Shown: positions 17,579 through 27,028 of the stretch, in pieces | How the letters are laid out: the number at the start of each line of letters is the position of its first letter | Position numbering within the stretch: position 1 is the first letter of the stretch | Origin: Thiobacillus sp. | GTDB taxonomy: Bacteria > Pseudomonadota > Gammaproteobacteria > Burkholderiales > Thiobacillaceae | DNA: 64,000 nt | Direction of reading: 5' to 3' | Assembly (NCBI RefSeq): GCF_030696885.1 | Contig: NZ_JAUYRI010000017.1 | Location: 287,212-351,211, forward strand | Position numbers and translations under genes: made by a program | Notes under the pieces: model-generated | The model's database searches: none | What the model was told of the DNA's origin: nothing | The model's input: the letters and a program-made list of their open reading frames with translations, nothing else

Positions 17579-17704
17579 GCAAAAATTATGTAATAAGCAC
17601 ATTAATTAAAGGGGCGGTCGGCCTACCAAAAACCGGCTTCATTCCAAGTAAAACCCCGCCAGGTCTTGCATCAGTAAGTCGTCCCTGGCCTGAACAGGCA
17701 ACGG

Positions 17705-19519
17705 TCACAAGGGCCACACCCACATCAGCATCGGCAGGCTGACGCCAATGACGATCACGTCCAGCGGCAGGCCCATGCGCCAGTAATCGCCGAAACGGAA
17801 ACCGCCCGGCCCGAGAATCAGGGTGTTGTTCTGATGGCCGATCGGCGTCAGGAACGCGCACGAGGCGCCGACCGCCACCGCCATCAGGAAGGTGTCCGGA
17901 TTTGCGCCCAGCTGGCTGGCGGCGCCCAGCGCGATCGGGCACATCACTGCCGCAGTGGCCGCGTTGTTCATCAGGTCGGTCAGCATCATGGTGACGATGA
18001 GGAGCGTCGCCAGCGCGATGACGGCGTCGCCTTGAGCAATGTGGTCCAGCAGGAAGCGGGCGATCAGGTCGGCGGTGCCGGTGCTCTGCATGGCGGTTGC
18101 CACCGGGATCAGCGCCCCGAGCAGGATGACGACAGGCCAGTCGATGGCCTCGTAGACTGCGCGCGGCGGCACCGTGCGCAGCACCATCGAAGCGAGCACG
18201 CCGGCGGTGAAGGCGACCGCGATCGGCAGCACTCCCAGCGCCGCGACGACGACCGCCAGACCCAGGATGAGGCTCGCGGTGATCGCCTTGCGCTTGTCCG
18301 GAATGTAGAGCGCGCGTTCGGCCAGCGGCACGCAATTGGTGGCGGATGCGAATTCAGCGATGGCTTCCGGCGTGCCCTGCATCAGCAGCACGTCGCCCGC
18401 CTTGAAACGATAAGTGCGCAGCCGGGCCCGGCTGCGCTTGCCCTGGCTTGAGACCGCGAGCAGGTTGATGCCGTAACGGCTGCGCAACTGGATGTCGCTC
18501 GGCGTGCGTTCAAGCAGGCCGGATGACGGCAGGATCGCCAGTTCCACCAGCGCGATTTCATCCGACGGCGGCGCCTTCTTGCTTTCGTCCGGCGGAGCGG
18601 CATCGCCGGTGTCGTCCTTGTCCATGTTGGACTGGGATTCCTCCAGCACCAGCCCGAGACTGGACAGGGCATTGGCCAGCGTTTCCGCTTCGGCTTCGAT
18701 GATCAGAATGTCGCCGGCCAGGATGTGACGGCCGGCATTCGGGGCCGACACCCGCACGTCGTTGCGCACCAGGCCGATGATCTGTGCTTCCGCGTCCTCC
18801 AGTGCCGTCTCGATCTCGCGCAGCTTCATGCCGGCCGCCTTGCTGTTCTCGGTCACCCGCGCTTCGGTCAGGTAGGTGCCGGTATCGAAGCCCTCGGCGT
18901 CCGTCCGGGTGCGAGCCGGCACCAGGCGCCAGCCGACGAGACCGATGAAAGCCACGCCCAGCAGCGTGAGTACGACTCCCACCGGGCTGAAGTCGAACAT
19001 GCCGAAGCTGCCGAGGCCGGCTTCTTCGCGCAGGCCGGATACGATCAGGTTGGGCGGCGTGCCGATCAGCGTGGTGGTGCCGCCGAGAATCGAGCCGAAG
19101 GCAAGCGGCATCAGCACCTTGCCGGGCGGCAGGTCGAGGCGGGTGGCCAGCTGCATCGCCACCGGAATCAGCAGCGCCAGTGCGCCGACATTGTTCATGA
19201 AGGCGGACAGCAGCGCCCCCAGCGTGGTCAGCGAAAGAATGGCCAGTGTCGGCCCGGCCCTGGCGGGCAGCACGCGGCGGGTCAGGGCGTCCACCGCGCC
19301 CGAGGTCTGCAGGCCGTGGCTCAATACCAGGACGCAGGCCACGGTGATCACGGCCGGATGGGCAAAGCCGGCAAAGGCGTCGGCATACGACACCAGGCCG
19401 GCAAACACGCAGGCCAGCAACGCACCCACCGCCACCATGTCGTGGCGCCAGCGTCCCCACAGAAACATGCCGACGGTGGCGAAGAGGATGCCGACGATGA
19501 GCATCTGCTCAAGACTCAT
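17705..19519 (-). CDS. SLC13-family permease with two TrkA-C (RCK_C) domains
   Basis: A 604-residue membrane protein with about 11-12 hydrophobic helices split by a central soluble part. The N-terminal transport half contains FMNNVGALALLIPVA and GTTTLIGTPPNLIVSGL, the C-terminal half DLMNNAATAAVMCPIA and GHQNNTLILGPGGF, the repeated NN/GT-P signatures of the DASS/SLC13 group. Residues about 210-390 hold two TrkA-C domains (NDVRVSAPNAGRHILAGDIL; YRFKAGDVLLMQGTPEA) separated by an acidic linker. Members carry sulfate, dicarboxylates or other anions; the substrate here is not evident. It stands alone on the minus strand. Confidence 0.85.
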   Translation of the reverse strand: MSLEQMLIVGILFATVGMFLWGRWRHDMVAVGALLACVFAGLVSYADAFAGFAHPAVITVACVLVLSHGLQTSGAVDALTRRVLPARAGPTLAILSLTTLGALLSAFMNNVGALALLIPVAMQLATRLDLPPGKVLMPLAFGSILGGTTTLIGTPPNLIVSGLREEAGLGSFGMFDFSPVGVVLTLLGVAFIGLVGWRLVPARTRTDAEGFDTGTYLTEARVTENSKAAGMKLREIETALEDAEAQIIGLVRNDVRVSAPNAGRHILAGDILIIEAEAETLANALSSLGLVLEESQSNMDKDDTGDAAPPDESKKAPPSDEIALVELAILPSSGLLERTPSDIQLRSRYGINLLAVSSQGKRSRARLRTYRFKAGDVLLMQGTPEAIAEFASATNCVPLAERALYIPDKRKAITASLILGLAVVVAALGVLPIAVAFTAGVLASMVLRTVPPRAVYEAIDWPVVILLGALIPVATAMQSTGTADLIARFLLDHIAQGDAVIALATLLIVTMMLTDLMNNAATAAVMCPIALGAASQLGANPDTFLMAVAVGASCAFLTPIGHQNNTLILGPGGFRFGDYWRMGLPLDVIVIGVSLPMLMWVWPL

Positions 19520-19601
19520 GAACGTCCTCGGCAGGGGAATACGGAACCCGCATTCTAGGGCACTGCCTGCCTGCCGGAAGTTTGCCGGCGCCCACTGCGG
19601 G

Positions 19602-20420
19602 TTACAGCGTTGTCACTGCCCAGTCCAGAATCATCCAGCGGCGTTCGCCCCGGCCTTCAACGACCCGCTGGTGGCCGCGGCGCTGGAGCGCGCCGGGAGA
19701 CGTGACGCAATGCCCCTCGCGGAAAGGCAGGGTGGAATGTTCGATGCGCCAGGGCGTGGGGCCGGAGCGGCGGCCGAAGCTGATTTCGATATCGAGCCAT
19801 GCAAGCAGCTGTTCGCGGTCGGGGCGGGCATGGGCGATGAGCGTGTTCAGATCGGCCGCGCGCGGCAGGCGTGCGGCGCGGCCGCGCACGAACATGAAGC
19901 AGTCGCCGGCAACCAGCAGCCGGGTAGGGCGGGCTGGCTGGCGGCCTAATTCTGCCGCTAGTTCGAGCGCCGCCACGCCGCCACGGCTGTGCGGCAGGCG
20001 TTCCCAGATTTCCAGATAGTCCGCTTCGATGCCGGTTTCGGTCATGCGCTCGCCGTCGACGATCATGCGGCCGGTGTCGCGTCCGCCGTTGGTGGGCTGA
20101 ATGTCCATTTGCCGATGCCAGGTGCAGCGCTCGCCGTCGACCTGGGTGACGCCGCAGAAGCCCTGCTGGGTGGCGAGCCAGGCGAGTTGGGCGTCGTCGC
20201 ATTCGGCGAGGCTCGTCACGCCGGCGAAATCCGGCCGGTCGGCAGGAATGCGCAGGTCGGCGTGCCAGCGCGGCGTCTGCAGCCACAGCACGCGGCTCGT
20301 CATGTCGCGCGCGGCGGGCGTCTCCAGCAGGCTGCGCTGCCAGACGCCGAGGTAGTGCGCGGGAACCGGGGCGGGCGGCTCGATCATGTCCGCGGGCGGC
20401 ACGGGGATGCGTGCGGTCAT
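19602..20420 (-). CDS. Conserved hypothetical protein (unrecognised), coupled to a GGDEF-EAL protein
   Basis: A 272-residue soluble protein I cannot assign. No signal peptide or membrane helix is visible. It is rich in Trp ([48 protein letters not shown]), with alternating beta-strand-like segments suggesting a lipocalin-like or beta-barrel ligand-binding fold. ATG 20420-20418 overlaps the stop of the upstream cyclic-di-GMP gene as ATGA, so the two are translationally coupled. A function linked to the signalling protein is possible but unproven. Confidence 0.75.
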   Translation of the reverse strand: MTARIPVPPADMIEPPAPVPAHYLGVWQRSLLETPAARDMTSRVLWLQTPRWHADLRIPADRPDFAGVTSLAECDDAQLAWLATQQGFCGVTQVDGERCTWHRQMDIQPTNGGRDTGRMIVDGERMTETGIEADYLEIWERLPHSRGGVAALELAAELGRQPARPTRLLVAGDCFMFVRGRAARLPRAADLNTLIAHARPDREQLLAWLDIEISFGRRSGPTPWRIEHSTLPFREGHCVTSPGALQRRGHQRVVEGRGERRWMILDWAVTTL

Positions 20421-22624
20421 TCGAAAATCTGCTCTTCGCAGCCGCATGCGCTGGCGGTGTGCGTGTCGAGGGTGGCCAGGCAATGGCAGCAGGCGTTTTC
20501 CGGGCCTCGCATCAGGGCCTCCATCCCGGCGGCCGGAACCGGTCGGCTGAAGTAATAGCCCTGCAGTTCGTCGCAGCCGTGCCGCTGCAGAAATTCGAGG
20601 TGAGCAGGCGTTTCCACGCCCTCGGCCACCACCTTGAGCCCGAGCGCGTGGCCGAGGGTGATGATGGCGCGCACGATGGCGGCGTCGTCGGGGTCGGTGT
20701 CGATGTCGCGCACGAAGCTCTTGTCGATCTTGAGGCGATCGACCGGAAAACGCTTGAGATAGCTCAGGCTCGAATAGCCGGTGCCGAAGTCGTCCACGGC
20801 GATGTCGACGCCGAGTTTTTTCAGGGCCTGCATGGCGACATTGATGCGTTCGGCGTCCTGCATGACGAAGGATTCGGTCAGTTCCAGCTCCAGATAGGCC
20901 GGATCGAGACCGGCCTGTGCGAGTGCCTCCGCTACCGAGTCCACCAGGCCTGCATGGCGGAACTGGATCGGCGACAGGTTCACCGAGATGCTGATCGGCA
21001 GCAGGCCGGCGGATTGCCAGGCACTGTTCTGGCGGCAGGCTTCCTGCAGGATCCATTGTCCGATCGGAATGATGAGGCCGGTTTCCTCGGCGATCGGGAT
21101 GAAGCTGTCCGGCGGGATCAGACCCTTGCCCGGGCAGTTCCAGCGGATCAGGGCTTCGGTACCGACGATGCGGCCGCTGGCGACCTCGATGCGCGGCTGG
21201 TAGTAGACGATGAATTCATCGCGCTCAAGCGCGTGGCGGAGGCTGTTCTCGAGTTCGAGGCGTTCGCTGATCGCCTGGTTCAGTTCGGGCGTGAAGAAAT
21301 GGTAGGTGCTGCGTCCGGAGGCCTTGGCCTTGTACATGGCGGCGTCGGCGCAACGCAGCAGGGCGTCGGGGTCGTCACCATCCTGCGGGAAGCAGCTGAT
21401 GCCGACGCTGCAGCTGAGTCCGTATTCCTGGCCTTCGTCCACCCAGGGCTGTGAGATCGCCTCGAGCAGGCGGCCGACGATGGAAATGATTTCGTTCTTG
21501 TCGTGCTGTTCGGTGAGCACGATGACGAACTCGTCGCCGCCCTGGCGCGCCACGCTGTCGTGGCCGCGGACGCAGGCCATCAGCCGGTCGGCAACCTCCA
21601 GCAGCAGCCGGTCGCCGACGTGGTGGCCCAGGCTGTCGTTGATCAGCTTGAAGTGGTCGAGATCGACGAACGCCACTGCGACCAGATGATTGTCACGCCG
21701 CGCCTTGCCGATGGCCTGCTCGATGCGGTCGCGCAGCAGCGAGCGGTTGGGCAGGCCGGTCAGACTGTCGTGGCTGGCCTGGTATTCGAGTTCGGCATCG
21801 TGCTGCTTGCGCTCGGTGATGTCGACCACGGTGCCTTCGAAAAACTGCACGCTGCCGTCGGCATTTTTCACCGCGCGCGCGTTCTCGGTAATCCAGATGA
21901 TGCGGCCGTCGTGCCGATACACCTGCGATTCGAAATTTCGCACCACGCCCTGTTCCTGCATCAGGCGCACGAATTCGACGCGCCGTTCCGGCAGCACGTA
22001 GAGCTGGCGCGGGATGTCGTGCAGATGCGCGATCAGCGCATTCGGCGAGGCATGGCCGTAAATGCGCGCAAGCGCCGGGTTGGCGTTGAGGTAACGGCCT
22101 TCCGGCGTGGTCTGGTAGATGCCTTCGGTGGCATGTTCGAACAGGCTGCGGTAGCGCCGCACCGCTTCGTGCAGCGTCTCATTGGCGGCCATGCGTTCGG
22201 AGATGTCCTGGATGAAGCCCTCGATCCAGGCCAGCTGGCCGTGCGCGTTGCGCAGGCCGACGCCGCGCTCCAGCACCCAGCGCACGCGGCCGTCGGCACG
22301 CAGGATGCGGTATTCCACGTCGAAGGTCTGGTTGGCTTCGAGCGCGTCGTGGATGGTACGGCTGACGCGCTCGCGGTCTTCCGGCAGCGTCATCTGGCCG
22401 TAGGACACGCGATTGTTGAACACCAGTTCGTCGGGGCGGTAGCCGGTGAGCTTGTGGCAGCCCTCGCTGACGTATTCCATGGTCCAGATCGCGTCGATGC
22501 GGCAGCGGTAGATCATGCCGACGAGGTTGTCGGTAATAGTGGTGAGCAGGCGAGTGATGTCGAGCGGCGCGGCGGTGTCCGTCGCGACCGTTCCGAAAGG
22601 CGGGGGAGGCGTCCACCTATTCAT
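20417..22624 (-). CDS. PAS-GGDEF-EAL cyclic-di-GMP signalling protein
   Basis: A 735-residue protein without an obvious membrane segment. Two PAS/PAC sensor units (about residues 25-150 and 155-280: [37 protein letters not shown]) precede a GGDEF domain with an intact GGDEF motif at residues 362-366 and an EAL domain from about 490 ([34 protein letters not shown]). Both cyclase and phosphodiesterase motifs look intact, so the net activity cannot be predicted. Its first codons overlap the end of a lactonase remnant by 8 bases. Confidence 0.93.
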   Translation of the reverse strand: MNRWTPPPPFGTVATDTAAPLDITRLLTTITDNLVGMIYRCRIDAIWTMEYVSEGCHKLTGYRPDELVFNNRVSYGQMTLPEDRERVSRTIHDALEANQTFDVEYRILRADGRVRWVLERGVGLRNAHGQLAWIEGFIQDISERMAANETLHEAVRRYRSLFEHATEGIYQTTPEGRYLNANPALARIYGHASPNALIAHLHDIPRQLYVLPERRVEFVRLMQEQGVVRNFESQVYRHDGRIIWITENARAVKNADGSVQFFEGTVVDITERKQHDAELEYQASHDSLTGLPNRSLLRDRIEQAIGKARRDNHLVAVAFVDLDHFKLINDSLGHHVGDRLLLEVADRLMACVRGHDSVARQGGDEFVIVLTEQHDKNEIISIVGRLLEAISQPWVDEGQEYGLSCSVGISCFPQDGDDPDALLRCADAAMYKAKASGRSTYHFFTPELNQAISERLELENSLRHALERDEFIVYYQPRIEVASGRIVGTEALIRWNCPGKGLIPPDSFIPIAEETGLIIPIGQWILQEACRQNSAWQSAGLLPISISVNLSPIQFRHAGLVDSVAEALAQAGLDPAYLELELTESFVMQDAERINVAMQALKKLGVDIAVDDFGTGYSSLSYLKRFPVDRLKIDKSFVRDIDTDPDDAAIVRAIITLGHALGLKVVAEGVETPAHLEFLQRHGCDELQGYYFSRPVPAAGMEALMRGPENACCHCLATLDTHTASACGCEEQIFE

Positions 22625-22862
22625 GGAAGTCGGGGAAGCGCCGCAGGGTGCGCCAGAAGGCGATATCGTGGTTGGGCCACAGCTCGGCGCGCGCCTGCCG
22701 TGCCAGGGTCTTGAGTTTGCGGATGCTTGCCAGCGCCTCGTCCTCGCCGTCCTGCCAGCACAGGCCGGGGGCGATTTCCTGCTCGAGATTTTCCGCGAGG
22801 TCGGCGGCGTCGCCGCACAGGATCAGCGGCGGCCCCTTCGGCAGTTCGACGAACAGTGACAT
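22617..22862 (-). pseudogene. C-terminal remnant of a metallo-beta-lactamase-fold lactonase
   Basis: 81 residues from the first ATG to the stop match only the C-terminal third of N-acyl-homoserine-lactonase-like MBL-fold proteins: [23 protein letters not shown] with the metal-bridging Asp, and [11 protein letters not shown] with the last metal histidine. The HxHxDH metal motif and the whole N-terminal half are absent. Going upstream, the frame continues for about 30 unrelated codons to a TAG at 22953-22955. The gene appears truncated by a deletion or rearrangement and is probably non-functional. Confidence 0.65.
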
Positions 22863-23237
22863 GTGGCCCCCGAGCTTTTGTCCCTTCGTGGAGTCCCGCC
22901 TGTCGGCGGAACCGGCGGCTCTCAGACCAGCATCCCTTGCGGGACCGGAACCCTAGCCCTCCTTCGCGGTATTGGCGGACGCGCTGCGCCGCTGTTCCCG
23001 GTAGAGGAGAGATAGCAACCGTTGTGCCAGCCGCGTGCCGGCGGGGCGGCATCCCGGCACCGCGCGCCAGTGCTGGGGGAAGGGCGCATGATTCCGGTAT
23101 GGGCAGAAGGGGAGACCGGCGGCGGATGGGCACAATTGGTGCGGGGCGCGTGCCGCCGTGCACCAAAGCGGGGTGCGCCCTTTTTAATTGGATGGCTTTT
23201 CGGTAGGCTTCGCGCTAATCATACGAAAATCGACCCC
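22863..23237. other. Gene-free 375-bp stretch between the lactonase remnant and the P-loop gene
   Basis: No supported gene. The lost 5' part of the lactonase should have been here but is not recognisable. The right part has a terminator-like hairpin (GGGCGC 23144-23149 with GCGCCC 23175-23180, then five T) followed by an AT-richer segment that probably holds the promoter of the gene starting at 23238. Confidence 0.5.
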
Positions 23238-24137
23238 ATGCACTTCACACCTGAAAGCTTCCGCGCCTGGCCAACCAAGCGGATTACCCTACTTGGCATG
23301 TCCGGTGTCGGCAAGACGCATATCTCGTCCATGCTGCGTGGTCACGACTGGTTTCATTTTTCCGGCGACTACCGCATCGGCACGCGTTATCTCGACGAGC
23401 CGATCCTGGACCTGATCAAGCATCAGGCGATGCAGGTGCCGTTCCTGCGCGACCTGCTGCGGCGCGACTGGATCGACATCAAGAACAATATCAAGATCCA
23501 CGACCTCGGGCCGGTGCTCACCTTCGTCGGCAAACTCGGCGGACCGGAGTGGGGTGGATTGCCGCTGGACGAGTTCTCGCGCCGCCAGGCCGCCTACCGC
23601 GACGCCGAAATTGCCGCCATGAAGGATGTGCCGGCGTTCATCCGCAAGGGGCAGGACGTCTATGGCTACCCGCATTTCGTCAACGACGTGGGCGGCAGCC
23701 TGTGCGAGCTCGACGCGCCCGGTGTGGTTGAACTGCTGGCCGAGCACACGCTGATCCTCTATATCCAGACCACCACGCGCGAGGAGGAGGACACGCTGAT
23801 CCGGCGCGCCCAATCCGATCCCAAGCCGCTGTATTTCCGCCCGGCGTTTCTTACCGAGCAACTGCCGGTCTATCTCCGGGAAAAGGGCCTCGAATTCGTC
23901 GCCCAGATCGAGCCGGACGACTTTGCGCGCTGGGTGTTCCCGCGCCTGTTCCATTCGCGCATTCCGCGCTACGAGGCGATCGCGCAGCCGCACGGCTACA
24001 CGGTGACGTCGCAGGAAATCGCGCAGGTGCGCGACGAGCGCGATTTCCTGGCGCTGCTGGAAAGCGCGATTGCCAGGAAGGGGTCAGGATTCAGGGGCCA
24101 GGATTCAGGGGGCAAGCATGCCGCTGGTCGCGCATAA
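23238..24137 (+). CDS. P-loop NTPase/kinase-like protein of unknown function
   Basis: A 299-residue protein with a Walker A/P-loop GMSGVGKTHISSML at residues 20-33. After it comes a DYRIGTRYLDEPILDL segment resembling small-molecule kinase folds, and a Walker B-like hydrophobic strand ending in HTLILYIQTT. ATG 23238 is the first start that gives the conserved N-terminus; the open frame extends upstream without coding character. The last 17 residues (from GSGFRGQDSGG) are encoded by a G-rich repeat and overlap the next gene by 20 bases, so the original C-terminus was probably shorter. Coupling to homoserine O-succinyltransferase suggests, but does not show, a role near methionine synthesis. 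Confidence 0.75.
   Translation: MHFTPESFRAWPTKRITLLGMSGVGKTHISSMLRGHDWFHFSGDYRIGTRYLDEPILDLIKHQAMQVPFLRDLLRRDWIDIKNNIKIHDLGPVLTFVGKLGGPEWGGLPLDEFSRRQAAYRDAEIAAMKDVPAFIRKGQDVYGYPHFVNDVGGSLCELDAPGVVELLAEHTLILYIQTTTREEEDTLIRRAQSDPKPLYFRPAFLTEQLPVYLREKGLEFVAQIEPDDFARWVFPRLFHSRIPRYEAIAQPHGYTVTSQEIAQVRDERDFLALLESAIARKGSGFRGQDSGGKHAAGRA
24080..24113 (+). repeat. G-rich stop-proximal repeat (GGGTCAGGATTCAGG type)
   Basis: Two copies of CAGGATTCAGGGG in tandem, fused to the end of the P-loop gene and ending 4 bases before the next ATG. The same sequence style occurs at 45276-45310. Confidence 0.7.
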
Positions 24138-25167
24138 CGCGCTGCCCACCTTCGACCGCCTGCGCGGTGACGGCATCACGGTGCTGTCGACTGAACGCGC
24201 GGCCAAGCAGGAAATCCGCGAGCTGCATGTCGGCCTCTTGAACATGATGCCGGACGCGGCACTGGAAGCCACCGAGCGCCAGTTCTACCGTCTGGTCGGC
24301 GAATCCAACCCGATCGCGCAGTTCTACATGCATCCCTTCACGCTGCCGACGTTGCCGCGCGGCGAGGCGGCGCAGGCGCATATTGCGCAGTTCTACGAAT
24401 CCTTCGACACCATTCGCGAACAAGGTCTCGATGCGCTGATCATCACCGGCGCCAACGTCAGCCACCCCAATCTCGCCGACGAGGCGTTCTGGCAGCCGCT
24501 GATCGAGGTGATCGACTGGGCCTGGGACAACGTGACATCGACCCTGTGCTCGTGCCTGGCTACCCATGCGGTGCTGCAGTTCCGCCACGGCCAGACGCGG
24601 GTGAAGCAGCCGCACAAAATCTGGGGCGTGTTCGAGCACCGCGTCACCGATGCGCGCCACCCGCTGGTGGCCGACGTCAACACGCGCTTCGACGTGCCGC
24701 ATTCGCGCTGGAACGACGTGTCGCGAGCGCAGTTCGAGGCGGCCGGCCTCAAGGTACTGGTCGAAAGCGCGGAAGCCGGCGTGCACCTGGGGGTGAGCCA
24801 CGACGGCCTGCGCACGGTGTTTTTCCAGGGCCATCCCGAATACGACACGGTGTCACTGTTGAAGGAATACAAGCGCGACCTGATGCTGGCCGCCGCCGGC
24901 AAGCTGGCTGAATTTCCGCCTTTTCCGGTGCGCTATTTCAACCGCCAGGCACAGGCGCTACTGGCCGAATTCGGCAGCCGCATGCAGGCGGGCGAGACAC
25001 TCACTTTTCCCGAGGCGCACCTGCTGCCGCAGCTCGACAACACCTGGCACGACACCGCCGAGGCGGTGATCGGCAACTGGATCGGCTGTGTCTATCAAGT
25101 CACCCACCGTGAGCGCGGCCTGCCTTTCATGCCCGGCATCGACCCCGGCAACCCGCTGGGCCTTTGA
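24118..25167 (+). CDS. metA: Homoserine O-succinyltransferase
   Basis: A 349-residue enzyme of the MetA (HTS) family, forming O-succinylhomoserine or O-acetylhomoserine at the start of methionine synthesis. Visible are the conserved LHVGLLNMMPDAALEATERQFYRL region, the nucleophile segment STLCSCLATHAVLQF, SHWGI-like SHDGLRTVFFQGHPEYD with the catalytic His/Glu, and the C-terminal NTWHDTAEAVIGNWIG. ATG 24118 begins directly after a G-rich repeat; the frame is open further upstream through that repeat, but those codons are not conserved. Stop and next start overlap as TGATG. Whether succinyl- or acetyl-CoA is used cannot be judged safely. Confidence 0.88.
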   Translation: MPLVAHNALPTFDRLRGDGITVLSTERAAKQEIRELHVGLLNMMPDAALEATERQFYRLVGESNPIAQFYMHPFTLPTLPRGEAAQAHIAQFYESFDTIREQGLDALIITGANVSHPNLADEAFWQPLIEVIDWAWDNVTSTLCSCLATHAVLQFRHGQTRVKQPHKIWGVFEHRVTDARHPLVADVNTRFDVPHSRWNDVSRAQFEAAGLKVLVESAEAGVHLGVSHDGLRTVFFQGHPEYDTVSLLKEYKRDLMLAAAGKLAEFPPFPVRYFNRQAQALLAEFGSRMQAGETLTFPEAHLLPQLDNTWHDTAEAVIGNWIGCVYQVTHRERGLPFMPGIDPGNPLGL

Positions 25168-26261
25168 TGGCTGATACGCGCGCGCGCTACGACGAGGAGC
25201 AGGGCGCACTGATCGCCAGCGGCGTCTGGCAGGCCGAGGCCGCAGCCGCGTTGCCGGACCTCGCCGGCAAGACCGTACGCGTGCTCGACGGCGCCGGCGT
25301 CACCCAGCTCGACACCAATGGCGCGTGGCTGCTGCTCAATGCCGCCCGCCCGAACGCCAGCGATCCGATGCCGGAACTGCGTGCCTTCGATCCGCACCAT
25401 CTGGCGCTGCTGCAGCTGGTTGCGGAACATGCGGCCAGCACTGCTGCGCAGAGCGGGCCGCGCCACCCAGGCGTACTCGAAGAGATCGGGCGTGGCACCA
25501 TGGTGATGGCCGGGCACGTGACCGGTCTGCTCAACTTCACCGGCCGGCTGACGCTGGAACTCGTTTCACTCGCGGGCCACCCGCACCACTGGCGCTGGCG
25601 CGAATTCGGCGCCCAGCTCGGCGCAATCTTTGTCGGCGCGATTCCGATCGTGGCCGGCATGCTGTTCCTGCTCGGCGTGGTGTTCGCCTACCTGCTCGGG
25701 GATCAGGCGCGGCAGTTCGGTGCCAACATCTTCGTCGTCGACGGCATCCTGCTGGCGGTGATGCGCGAGGTCTCGCCGGTCATCGTCGCGGTGCTGGTGG
25801 CGGGACGCACCGGCGCCGCAATCACCGCGCAGCTCGGCACCATGAAGGTCACCGACGAGATCGACGCCATCACCACACTCGGCCTGTCGCCGATGGCGGT
25901 GCTGGTGGTTCCGCGCATGCTGGCGCTGCTGATCGCGATGCCGCTGCTGGTATTCATCGGTGATATCGCCGGGGTCATTGGCGGCATGCTGGTGGCGCAG
26001 GAGCAGCTGGATATCTCGTACTACATCTTCAAGGATCGCATGGTCGCCGTGCTGGAGCTGAAAACCCTGCTGGTCGGACTGGGCAAGGCGCCCGTGTTTG
26101 CCGTCTTCATCGCGCTGATCGCCTGCAGGATGGGCCTTTCGGTCACCCGCGACGCACGCAGCGTGGGCGTCAACACGACGTCCACCGTGGTGCAGAGCCT
26201 GGTGGCCATCATCGTCCTCAACGCGATCTTTGCGGTCACCTTCGTGAAGCTGGGAATCTGA
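25167..26261 (+). CDS. MlaE-family ABC permease with N-terminal STAS-like domain
   Basis: A 364-residue protein. Residues 1-95 form a STAS/MlaB-like domain (KTVRVLDGAGVTQLDTNGAWLLL), then five to six membrane helices of the MlaE permease family from residue 145 (AIPIVAGMLFLLGVV, RTGAAITAQLGTMKVTDEIDAI, PRMLALLIAMPLLVF). In E. coli these two parts are separate proteins. ATG 25167 overlaps the metA stop; a TTG one codon earlier is less likely. Together with the next three genes it makes an MCE-type phospholipid transporter between inner and outer membranes. Confidence 0.9.
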   Translation: MADTRARYDEEQGALIASGVWQAEAAAALPDLAGKTVRVLDGAGVTQLDTNGAWLLLNAARPNASDPMPELRAFDPHHLALLQLVAEHAASTAAQSGPRHPGVLEEIGRGTMVMAGHVTGLLNFTGRLTLELVSLAGHPHHWRWREFGAQLGAIFVGAIPIVAGMLFLLGVVFAYLLGDQARQFGANIFVVDGILLAVMREVSPVIVAVLVAGRTGAAITAQLGTMKVTDEIDAITTLGLSPMAVLVVPRMLALLIAMPLLVFIGDIAGVIGGMLVAQEQLDISYYIFKDRMVAVLELKTLLVGLGKAPVFAVFIALIACRMGLSVTRDARSVGVNTTSTVVQSLVAIIVLNAIFAVTFVKLGI

Positions 26262-27028
26262 TGACCGAATACATCATCGACGTCCGCAACGTGTCCACCA
26301 CCCTCGGCGGGCACAGCATCCATCGCGACCTCAGCCTGACCGTGGCGCGCGGCGAAGTGATTGCGCTGATCGGCGGCAGCGGTACCGGCAAGTCGGTGCT
26401 GCTGCGCGAGATCATCGGCTTGCTGAGGCCGCAGGCGGGCCATATCGAGCTGTTCGGGCAATCGGTGCTGGACAGCACGCCGGAACAGATGAACGTGCTG
26501 CGCCGCCGCTTCGGTGTCCTGTTCCAGGACGGCGCGCTGTTCTCTTCGCTGTCCGTGGAAGACAACGTCGCCACCCCGCTGTTCGAGCATACCGCCCTGC
26601 CGCACGGCACCTGCCGCCAGCTGGCGCGGCTGAAACTCGCACTGGCGGGGCTGCCGCCGGATGCCGCCGGCAAGCGTCCCAGCGAGCTTTCCGGCGGCAT
26701 GCGCAAGCGGGTGGCGCTGGCGCGCGCGCTGGCGCTCGACCCCGAACTGCTGTTTCTCGACGAGCCGACGTCCGGCCTCGACCCGATTTCGGCGCGCGCA
26801 TTCGATTCGTTGATCCGGCTGCTGGCCGACAGTCTCGGCCTCACCATATTCCTCGTCACCCACGACTTGGATACACTGTTTTCCATTATCGACCGCGTCA
26901 TCGTACTGTCGAACGGCCGCGTGCTCGGCAGCGGCACCGTGGCCGAACTGAAACACATCGACGACCCGTGGCTCAAGGACTACTTTGCCGCGCGGTCATC
27001 GGAGGAGACAATGCCGCATGGAAACTGA
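26261..27028 (+). CDS. MlaF-like ABC ATPase of the MCE transporter
   Basis: A 255-residue ATPase with Walker A GGSGTGKSVLLREI (about residue 40), Q-loop LFQDGALFSSL (the DGALFSSL wording is typical of MlaF), signature LSGGMRKRVALARA, Walker B LLFLDEPTSGLDP and FLVTHDLDTL. Start and upstream stop overlap (TGATGA). The C-terminus runs 11 bases past the start of the MCE gene. Confidence 0.92.
   Translation: MTEYIIDVRNVSTTLGGHSIHRDLSLTVARGEVIALIGGSGTGKSVLLREIIGLLRPQAGHIELFGQSVLDSTPEQMNVLRRRFGVLFQDGALFSSLSVEDNVATPLFEHTALPHGTCRQLARLKLALAGLPPDAAGKRPSELSGGMRKRVALARALALDPELLFLDEPTSGLDPISARAFDSLIRLLADSLGLTIFLVTHDLDTLFSIIDRVIVLSNGRVLGSGTVAELKHIDDPWLKDYFAARSSEETMPHGN

Noticed and set aside
22617-22862. 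A functional small MBL-fold enzyme
   Set aside because: It lacks the HxHxDH metal-binding half.
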